DNA of 33,204 nt. Source: Mesotaenium endlicherianum. Lineage: Eukaryota; Streptophyta; Zygnematophyceae; Zygnematales; Mesotaeniaceae. A program made the position numbers and the translations under genes. The stretch lies in contig WELA01003960.1 in NCBI GenBank assembly GCA_009602735.1, forward strand, positions 323,186 to 356,389, read 5' to 3'. The notes under the pieces were generated by a model. It was not told where the DNA came from and did no database searches. It was given only the letters and a program-made list of their open reading frames with translations. The stretch's first letter is position 1; every line of letters starts with the position of its first letter. Positions 10,163-19,274 of the stretch are shown piece after piece.

Positions 10163-12336
10163 CAGCCCCCCTGACAGATCTACTCAAGAAGGACAGGCTA
10201 TATACATGGACCGAGAAAGAGGAAGAGGCATTTCAAGAGTTAAAGCGAAGATTGACCACGTCCCCGGTGCTCACACTCCCAAGTCCAAACCCAGATTGGC
10301 CCTTCCACGTCATCACCGATGCATCTTCCTATGCAATAGGAGCAATCCTGCTTCAAGACCAAGGCAAGGGACTGCAGCCCATCGCCTACGAGTCAAGGAA
10401 GCTAAATCCAGCCGAGCAAAATTATACAACCACGGAGCGAGAGGCATTGGCGATTGTACATGCCTTGAAGGTTTGGCGCTGCTACGTTGAAGGACGCAAA
10501 GTACTGGTCACCACGGACCACGAAGCGTTGAAGCACCTCCAGACGCAGCCGTATCTCTCAAGGAGACAAGCAAGATGGATCGGATACTTGCAACAATACA
10601 ACATCACGATTCACTACCAGCCCGGCAAGACAAACCCGGCTGACCCCCTCTCAAGACTGCAATTAAATGCAGTGATGGTATCCCTGAAGACAGATCTGGA
10701 AGCTCGATTTTCAGCCGCCTATGAAAGAGACCCTTACTACAAGAACGGAGAAGCAGCCTTGGACCCATGCAAGAAGCAAGAAGGCAATTATTGGGTGAGG
10801 CAAGATACGGGCCAGAGATGTGTTCCTAATGACTTAGACCTCCGGCTCTTGCTTCTACGAGAAGCACACGACAACCCTCTTGGAGGACACTTTGGAATCC
10901 TAAGGACCACGGGCGTTCTAGCTAGGACTTGTTGTTGGCCAGGCATGTCTAAGCAAGTCAAGGAGTATTGCAGGAGCTGTGACACATGCCAAAGAATCAA
11001 GCCATCATCGCAAAAGGCGGGAGGACTCCTCCAACCACTACCAATCCCCGAAAGACAATGGACGGACATCTCAATGGACCTTATCGTGGACTTGCCCGTG
11101 ACACCTCGAGGCCATAATGCAATACTCACGGTGGTGGACAGACTTACCAAGATGGCTCATTTTATTCCCACGACGACTAAGGCTACAGCACCACAACTTG
11201 CAAGACTCATCTTTGACAACATCTTCCGACTCCATGGACTACCATCAAGAATTGTGTCGAATAGAGACCCAAGATTCACAAGCAATTTTTGGAAAAATCT
11301 CTTCAAGAACTTGGGTACATCGCTGGATATGTCTACTGCCTACCACCCACAATCAGATGGGCAAACCGAGCGTATGAATCGTACCCTAAAGACCTCTCTA
11401 AAGGCCTACGTGTCTACCCTCAAGCAAGACTGGGACATGTACTTGACCCCCTTGGAGTTTGCCTACAACAACACTACGCAAGCCTCTACCGAAGAGTTTC
11501 CATTCTTCCTCAACTATGGCTTCCATCCGACCACGCCACTGAGCTTCACGGCTGGCCATGATGAAGTACCCGCAGCCACAGATTTTATGGAGACATTAGA
11601 AGCAGCCCTTACAGCAGCGAAGAAAGCTCTACAACACGCGCAAGATGCTCAAGCAAGAGTGGCGAACAGATCCATAAGAGAAATTACGTACAGAGTGGGT
11701 GACAACGTGTTACTATCATCCAAGAATATTTCCTTGAACAACNTTGAACAACAGGCCTGTCGGCACTCTCCCAAGTATTTGGGACCCTTCAAGATTATCC
11801 AGCAAGTCAACCCCGTTGCTTTCAAGCTAGAACTTCCCCAGACTATGCACATCGACCCCGTATTCCACGCTTCCCTCTTCAAGCCATATGTGCAACCCGA
11901 CAACAAGTTCCCAGGACGTGTGACAACCCCACCAGCTCCAACAATAGTGGATGATCATTTGGAGTACAAAGTGGAAGACATAGTGGCTATGAGAAATTAC
12001 AAGAGACAACAGCAATACTTGATCAAGTGGAAAGGATATCCAGATCCGGAGAATAGTTGGGTGGCGGCGCACTACCTTTACAAAGTTCAGAGAAAGTTGA
12101 AGCGCTTCCATGCCGCCAACCCCATCTTGGACCAGCCCCAAGTCTCTCTACTAGAAGCCCGAAGACTTCAGGGAGGCAGCCTGCCACCATCAAGAAGCAG
12201 CAGAAGACCCCTTGGAGGCAGCCTGCAAGAACAAGAAAGAGGAAAAATCGACATTAGACACTTGTCTCTTCTCGCAGTTTCTGGACAGAAAACTAAAACT
12301 GCTACTGGTAATAGGTATCTGCTTAATAATTTCTGA
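10072..12336 (+). pseudogene. pol: pol, second segment: RNase H, integrase and chromodomain
   Basis: Similarity resumes at about 10159, so residues before that are an out-of-frame overlap. RNase H: ITDASSYAIGAILL, TTTEREALAIVHAL and TTDHEAL retain their acidic residues. Integrase: a zinc-binding HHCC region (HDNPLGGH...CDTC), then the core with Asp at 11077-11079, Asn at 11260-11262 (SNRDPRF) and Glu at 11368-11370 (QTER). Asn-35-Glu spacing is exactly the DX35E spacing, so the Asn has replaced the second catalytic Asp. The GPY/F-like module (KYLGPFKI...VFHASLFKPYV) precedes a chromodomain at 11962-12111 (YLIKWKGYPDPENSW), which in chromoviruses targets insertion to chromatin marks. An N at 11743 makes the reading frame around it uncertain. 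Confidence 0.93.
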
Positions 12337-12875
12337 AAATCTACCTGGCTGTAGTCCATGAGTAGCCGGTCATTTAGAGTCCAAGTTTGCTCAATTTGGA
12401 GCACTGGTGAGAGAGTTACGATGCTCTAAGTAGCCGGGGGTCAGGCTGCTGGCATTGTTAGGGCAGAATATGCCTTCTGACATTGTGCCCTCCCCTGAAC
12501 TTGGAATGCTCTGAAACTCAAGACTCTGGTAGAACATCTTACAGCACCCATTTTGAGACTTACTTTGCAGAATTTAGAGAAGTGTAGAAGGACTTATGAT
12601 TTTCAGAAGTTTCTGCACAGATTTGGAGGAGTGCCTACTCCCTAAGCTCTCAACGACACTCCAGAGATTAGAATGCTCTCAAATCTGGTGACCCGGTAGA
12701 GTTTTCCAACGCAGTCTGTCTGGCACTGGATTTTCAGATTTGGACCAGTTTTGTGGCCGCTATGGATTTTTGAATTCGTGGCAGATTCTGGGCCAACTTG
12801 TACAATTTTCTTTATCATCAAGGAGTAGGCTAGCCAATAAGGTCACACCACCTACGACCTTGCCTAGTCTACCTT

Positions 12876-13004
12876 ACATGTGTAGCACCTGACTTGGTGC
12901 CTTTGACTAGTCCTCTTCACATGTGTGGCATCTGACTTGAAACTGTTGACTAGTTTGCTCCACATGTGTACGACCTGACTTGACGCGCCGAGACGGCGCT
13001 TTTT
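12876..13004 (+). repeat. Three 43-bp tandem repeats ahead of the polypurine tract
   Basis: ACATGTGT..CACCTGACTTG-type units start at 12876, 12919 and 12962, exactly 43 bp apart. A weaker fourth copy may precede them. The third unit decays towards its end. Confidence 0.8.
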
Positions 13005-13009
13005 CTATC

Positions 13010-13019
13010 GGGGGGGTGA
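13010..13019 (+). other. Polypurine tract
   Basis: GGGGGGGTGA immediately precedes the 3' LTR. It is the expected plus-strand primer site. Confidence 0.8.
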
Positions 13020-13520
13020 TGTAGTGATTTGAGTTATTGTATATTAGCTTGCATAAATTTTAATGTTCTCAAATTTCTGGAGTAGTATTGTGTGGATTCA
13101 AGTGTGAATAGGTACTCTAGTAACTTGGTTCATGTCCTTTGAACCTTCCAAGGCATTTTCGAAGTTAGAGGAAAGACCTAGAAGAACTCCATGTGGCAAA
13201 AGTCAAATGTGCCATTTTTGAGTCAAAAGAACATGTGTACATTATTCTAGAAAGAGGTGGCAAGTTTTGGGATGTGTTGGGTGCCAACACATCAACATAC
13301 ACCTTCCTAGAAATTACTTATGTAGCAAGTATATAAACAAGAGCTAGAACATAGAAAGACATTGGAGAATCACTCTTGTACTTGCCAAATTCCAGAAATA
13401 TGTTAACTATCAAGAAGCCATCTCTCTTTCAAGAAGCTACCACTTGTGTTCTAAGATCCTTGTCTTGAATAGATAAAGTTTTCTATTTTACTAAGTACTT
13501 TATCTATCTGTTTCATTACA
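13020..13520 (+). repeat. 3' long terminal repeat
   Basis: It starts TGTAGTGATT and ends CATTACA. Its TATA box is at 13330-13337. It is about 94% identical to the 5' LTR by eye; many differences are G/A or C/T transitions. Confidence 0.95.
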
Positions 13521-13525
13521 GGCAC
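13521..13525. repeat. Target-site duplication, right copy (GGCAC)
   Basis: Identical to 6839-6843. It is also the first five bases of a GGCACGCAA repeat unit, so the element landed in the repeat. Confidence 0.93.
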
Positions 13526-14402
13526 GCAAGGCTTATTTCAAGTGGGGGCACGTAAAATTCGTTTAGGGGGAACGCAAAGTGGACTTCTGGAGAGGCACGC
13601 AAAGTTCGGGTTTGGGGGCACGCAAAACTGGCTTCAAGTGGGGGGCACGCAAACTCCGGCTTTTGGGGGGGTGAAACGCAAAGTGGACTTTCAGTCGCGG
13701 CACGCGAAGTTTGGGTTTGGGGCACGCAGAACTGGCTTAAGTAGGGGGAACGCAAACTCCGGTTTTTCGGGGAACGCAAACTCCGTTTTTTGGTAAAACG
13801 CAAAATGGACTTCTAGTCGCGGCACGCAAAATTCGGGTTTGGTGCACGCAAAACTGGCTTTCAGTGGGGGAAACTGCAAACTCCGGTCTTCTAAGGGCAC
13901 GCAAAGTCAAAATTTTAGCTGCTGCATGCAAAGTTCGGGTTTACTTGGGGGAACGAAAGAATCCGGTTTTCGATGGAACGCAAAGTGAAATTTCAGTCGC
14001 GGCACGCAAAGTTCGGGTTTCGGGCACGCAAAACTGGCTCGGAACGCAAACTCCGGTTTGTTTAGGAATCCAAAGCGAAATTCCAGTCGCTGCAAGCAAA
14101 GTTCGAATTTGGGGCACGCAAAACTGGCTTAAGTAGGGGTAATGCGAACTCCGGTGTTTTGGGGAGCGCAAACTCCCGTTTATTGGGGAACGCAAATTAC
14201 GATTACGTTTTTTGGTGGAAGGCAAAGTGTACTTCCAGTCGCGGCACGCAAATTTCGGGTCTGGGGCACGCAGAACTGGCTTCAGTGGGGGGAACGCAAA
14301 TTCCGATGTTTAGGGGAACGCAAAATCCGACTTATTTGGGAATGGGAACTCCGGTTTTTTGATGGAGCGCAAAGTGGACTCCTAGGCGCGGCACGCAAAG
14401 TA
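13521..14402. repeat. Hierarchical minisatellite built on (G)GCACGCAAA
   Basis: About 36 subunits of roughly 20-30 bp each begin with GCACGCAAA or AACGCAAA. They fall into four types that recur in order: A, AACGCAAAGTGGACTTC followed by CAGTCGC; B, GCACGCAAAGTTCGGGTTT; C, GCACGCAAAACTGGCTTC followed by AGTGGGG; D, AACGCAAACTCCGGTTTTT. The A-B-C-D order (D often doubled) gives about eight higher-order units near 100-120 bp. Several reading frames stay open on both strands, but they only translate the repeat. It is not CRISPR-like, because there are no unique spacers. Confidence 0.88.
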
Positions 14403-16314
14403 CTACCGATTTACTACAGATTTGTATTATACCGATTATTCTTTCATGTACCAAATGTAAGGCGAAGTGGCACGCTCCTGAGTCGTCCTCACCAGGTTGG
14501 AGAGACTGTCGACGTCTTCTGAGAGTTACGACATTGAGGGATAGGTGAAAGACCGTTATCCAGCGTAAAATAGCCATTCCTGCATGCAGCTGATGCTACA
14601 TTGCTACTGATCGCCTGCTTCACGCTTGGGTAAGTGTTTACAATGGCTGCATTCCTTAAGTATCCACCTCGTATCATAGTCTCAAGAAGCAGGTATCCTC
14701 TTCTCGAGCTGGATCACAACCACCATAAGTTCTCGCAGTTTGAATGTATCTTGCCGCTCGAGCAAATAATGAAGAACAATGTGATGGGGCTAAACTTGCA
14801 CTACTCGGAATCAAAGCCTGCATGGGCGTCCATGATAGTGCATGATCTACTATGGATCGACTAGCTCCTTTGTCGTCCGGACAGATCAGCTTGATTGATA
14901 GAATTTCTAACTGTGCTTGCCATTCTGTGCAGGTAGTGGTACTAGAGTCAGATTATTTACATTTTGGAGAGGTCACACTTATTCGCGAAGCGAAGTGAAA
15001 ATTTTGGATGGGGTGCATGAATGGGGCTTGCTTTTGAGTAATGTACTGCACCTGAAGCAGATTATGTATTTTTTAAGATACCAAGAGAATGGGCCGGGGA
15101 AATGATTTCGTTCTCTATGGCAAAAATGTATGGCATATGCGCGTGAGGGGGGAGACTCAAAGCTTTTCTTTATGCTTGACCTACGTTTCATGTAGTTGAG
15201 GCATTTGACATGATTGGGGGTATTCAGCTGAAACCCCATGTAGAACATATCTGGGCGTACAAACAGCACTGCATCATGTGGCAACCGAAACTGTCATACA
15301 GACAGGGGGCAGAAGGGGCATGTCAGACTCTTAGAAGGCGTTTGGAGGACACATTAGCTGGGGAGAGGACAGATCACAAATCACGTACCTCTTATCTGCT
15401 GGTTGCCAAGTCCCTGCAGGAGGCTTCATCTGAATGCTGGCACCTGCCAGTGTTCAGATGCATGCCTTCAAGGATTGCTGCCTATTTTAAAGCTCACCCG
15501 TCAGGGGCCGTGATTGAGGTGCTACTTTGCCTTCTGTAGCTTGTATGTGTGCTTGCATGTAACGGGGGTCACAATGAACCAGTTTTTTCTTCTCATATTT
15601 CGCAACATGTAAAGTCTATTCATGGTGCAAGGACACATGCACAGGGGAAAGTATATGTGCTCGTGTACACTTCTCATGCAAACCTTATGCATCATCAAGG
15701 TGGTGCAGGTTCAGAGTCACTCTTTCAGCTGCAAGCCTTTCAAAAGGAGCATAGATAGTCTGTGGAATGAATCGGAAGCAAGACGTTTTGCTGGAGGTGT
15801 CTTCGAGGGTTTCGGGTGAGGGTTTCAAGGCTCGCAGGAAGCTCATTAGTACGGGGATCTAGACTTCAGGTCAGTATGCTGTTGCCTTGACTTGTAGATA
15901 ATCGAACTTGGGGGACCGCGGTCAAGGGCGGGCTTGGTGACATGCTATGAGGATATACTCTCTCTCTCTCTCTCACACTCTCTCACATACACACACACAC
16001 ACACACACACACAGCCCCTCAATTGTTTAGTTGCTCAATACTCAACTCCCTAAAAATGTGGCAAGGGCTCCCTCCTTCTCATCATTCTGTGCGTGGTCTG
16101 TCACTTGTCAAAAACCTGCTGCAGAGGCTGCTCTATTTCCAAGTGCAGCTTCACTGCTAGGCCAGCTTCACTTCTGACCTCTCTCTCTCAGGCACACCAA
16201 ATTGCTGCGTACTTAGCTGCTCATCTGCGAAACAGACGTGTTGGCAACTCTGCAACTCTGTGGCTGCGCAGGTGTGTGCCAGAGTCGTGTCAGAGGTGAG
16301 GAGTGGCCGACGGG
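14403..16314. other. Region without a recognised gene, upstream of the canopy-like gene
   Basis: Open frames here (for example 15210-15539 and 14634-14864) resemble no family I know and lack clear splice partners. The promoter and 5' UTR of the next gene should lie in the last few hundred bases. Confidence 0.5.
15957..16012. repeat. Compound TC/AC microsatellite
   Basis: (TC)n passes into (AC)n about 300 bp before the start codon of the canopy-like gene. Confidence 0.9.
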
Positions 16315-19221
16315 ATGGAGGTGAGCTGGCGCGCAACCAGGCGGCTGTGCCTGGCACTCGTTGTGCAGGTGGCGCTCCTGTCAAGCAGTCAGGTGGCAGT
16401 GGAGGCCATTGTGAACCCCTGCAATGCGTGCCTCACCGTCAGCGTGAGTGCCTCACACAGCCCGACACCTGTTCCCCCAGCAAGAGCTGATTTTACTCGC
16501 AGAGCAGAAGCCTGTGGAAGTGACAGGTGGCCAGCCGCCTTGTGTTTGCGTCCAACGCGCTCAGTACAGTAGAGGGGTCAGGAAGAAGGTTCTATGCGGA
16601 TTAAGGGGGCTCAAATCTCCAGCTGTGTCTGCAGTGAGATCATTCAGCTGCTGCAGGCTCAAGAGGAACAAAATCGTGCCCTTTTGTTTTGGAGCCTGGG
16701 TCTTGTGGCGGGTGTGGGCCAACGCTGCGTTGCATCGCGGGTATGAACGCAGTTCTAGGATTCCAGGGCTTTTTCTGAGCTTGAGTAATAGGAGGTCCAG
16801 AGCCCTGCATCAGCGGGCCTGGACTACGAGAGGCGTCCCGAAGCATAGGGGCAGACTCCGTCCAATGCGGCAATCATATCCCACCCCCATCCCCCCACCC
16901 CAAACATAGCAGTGCAGGTCAGGAGCCAGCGTGCTGGGGTGCAGGAGTGCTGGGCCGTTTCTGAACAGCAGCTAGGCTTGCAGCCACACGTAATGTAGTG
17001 GAATTACGCTGGTTGCGACTCTGCGGGGCCGGGCTCTTTCCCCACTGCGTCCTCGGCTTGCTGAAAAGCTCGAGCTGCTTGCTGCTGGTGCTGCTGCCGC
17101 TGCTGCTGCATGTTGCCTCTGAAGGCGCGGCAGCAGTAGTGGCAGCAGCAGCAGCAGCAGCAGTTATAAGTGAAGCCTACGCGCGTGCGTGTGTGCGTTC
17201 ATTGCAGGGGCCGGGCCGTTAGGTCACATGGCCCCGCTGCAGTCCGGGGTTTGCCATGTGGTCAGCTGGCCGTGTTGCCAGGCGGCATGCTCACGAGCGC
17301 GCCTGGTATGGGGGGTAGTGCATGTTGTGCGGTTTGGGATGGACAGGTGGAGTTCACTGACAGGATCTTCTCGGTACGTCCTTCCCTGCATCCAGTCAAA
17401 GCCTCCCTCCCCCCCTCCCCCCCCGTCCCATCCCCTCTTCGCTTTAATGAGAAGCTCCCCTGCTCCTTATTCTTGTCGAGCCCGCAGCCTGGCATTTCTG
17501 CGCTCACCTTATTTTTTCTTCACACGGTTTGGGTCTCCCTCAACGTGCGGCGCAAATCATGCAGCCTGAACATTGGTAAATGACCAGCCCCTGTTTGCAC
17601 TCGTGCCAAGCGGGAGGGCTGCTTGGCTGGCCAGCGGATATACACCCAAGCCCAAGTGTGACCTTGCCGAAGGGAGGGGTGGTGCCTCTCCCTCTTCATT
17701 TCCATTTTGTGAAAGTTAGAGCAGGCAAGGGCGACTGAGTCAGGGGCCACAACGCTAGCGAGCGGGCCTTGGAGGGAGCGACACCTGTCGACCGGCTGAC
17801 GTGGGAGCGACACCTATCCGCTTAACGTGCGCAGGAGAAGCCGAAGAACCACATAGACTTGAGGCACCGGCTGGACTCGCAGGGCAAGCGCGAGGGCAAG
17901 GTCATTGACTACCGGTGGGCTTATTCCCTCCCTCCCTGCCACCCTCCCTCCCCTCTGCTGGCACTTCTAGTTTCCTCTCGGGCTCTCCTCACGACAACCC
18001 AACGCTGTGTGCTTGCATCTGCTCCTTCACGGCATAGTCTGCGCTGCGAGCAAGGGGGTTGTCAATCACAGTGTGCAGTGCAAACAGCGAGGAAAAAAGT
18101 GAGAAATGATTTGCAACCATATCTTTGGCAGCGCAGCAGCACGGCCAGCAGCGCTCCCATCGCCAGGTGGGCGGGCGGGTGGGTGCGCGGGCGAGGCCAC
18201 CCTGGAGCATCATCTGGACCCTCTCCTTTTCTGAGCCCTCTCCCTTTCTCACTCTCGCTCACATGCTCCCGTTGCCCACCCCTTATGATGGGAGGCTATA
18301 CCGCATACATACACACACATACACGGCCGTAGAGATGAACGATTGGGTGTGTATCTTGGCAAGTGTTGGGACTCTGCCTGATCCCACGGGAGTGTCACAG
18401 ACGGGCGTGACCAGCAGCACCAGGCGCTGCCTTGCGCCTTTGAGTATTCTAGTCCCAACCCTTGAGCCCTCTTATACTCAGAACCCTCGTCACTAACTCT
18501 ATATGGAACCTAACGCCGCAATGGCCCCTGCCCGGGCCACCCAACGAGCAATTGTCCACCCTGACCGGCGGCAGCAGTATTAATAGCAGGGGACTCTCAT
18601 CATATTCCCTAAATACTGAATCGCCCAGTCCCCACCCAGCTTGAGGTACCTAGGTGATGTTTCAATGTTCTGATGTCTGGTCCCAATCCACCCCCTGGGG
18701 CCCCGTTCACCCGCAAGCAAAAGAGCATATAGCGATTGCGGCGGCTGCCAGCCGCTGGCTGCTCGAGGCTCCAGCCTCGCGTCGCTAATCTAAGAGTCAA
18801 AGGAGCAGCAGCAGCAGCAGCAGAGGCAAGAGAAGGAGCCATCCCGGGCTCTGTAAGCATTACTTGCCTTAATTTGTTCTCGTTTTCCTTTGCGAGTTTG
18901 TGGGGTGTGGGGGGGAAGGGGTGCAGGGTGAGCGAGCTGCGGGTGGTGGAACTCATGGACAGCCTCTGCAAGCAGATGCTGGAATACACCCTCGCCACTG
19001 TGGGCCCCCTTGCCCCCCACCCCAACCCCCACCCGTTTCGCCTCCACCNGATGCATGCAGGCGTACGGATTAGACTCTTGGGACAGCAGCTGGGTCAAAC
19101 GGGATGTGTGGGTGTGGCGTGTGTGGCAGAGGGACGACGGTGCGAGGATATGGGCGAGGAAGGACGACTCCGCCAAGCTGTCAGAGAGAGGTGCGCGTGC
19201 TCTCCCTAGCCCCCCGCCCCC

Positions 19222-19274
<53 letters not shown>

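Larger units (their letters stand above)
12337..13019 (+). other. Retrotransposon 3' non-coding region
   Basis: About 680 bp lie between the pol stop and the 3' LTR, with no ORF of note. The last part carries the 43-bp repeats and the polypurine tract. Confidence 0.8.
6844..13520 (+). mobile_element. Ty3/gypsy chromovirus LTR retrotransposon, complete but defective
   Basis: Order: 5' LTR, primer-binding site, gag, protease, reverse transcriptase, RNase H, integrase, chromodomain, 3' non-coding region, polypurine tract, 3' LTR. The RT-RNaseH-integrase order defines Ty3/gypsy, and the C-terminal chromodomain places it among the chromoviruses. Both LTRs start TG and end CA, and the element is flanked by GGCAC duplications. 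At least four lesions are visible: a TAA in gag (7686), a frameshift near 10157-10161, RT active-site Asp to His (9872), and integrase catalytic Asp to Asn (11260). The LTRs differ at roughly 30 of about 501 positions by eye, so this is not a fresh insertion. It cannot move on its own proteins. Confidence 0.96.

Noticed and set aside
13521..14402. Possible CRISPR array
   Set aside because: Units are contiguous and degenerate with no unique spacers, and the context is a eukaryotic nuclear genome.
13516..14522. Open frames on both strands with Cys/Pro- or Gly-rich repeats (e.g. 13542-13796 +, 13941-14225 -)
   Set aside because: They are translations of the minisatellite. Several overlapping frames are equally open and none has a recognisable domain.
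15210..15539. 109-codon + strand frame
   Set aside because: No recognised domain, no splice partners identified, and no protein-like pattern convincing enough to call a gene.
19083..19140. A further intron inside exon 5 of the canopy-like gene
   Set aside because: The VWVWRVWQ stretch looks odd, but the only GT...AG pair that keeps the frame is 24 nt, too short for an intron.
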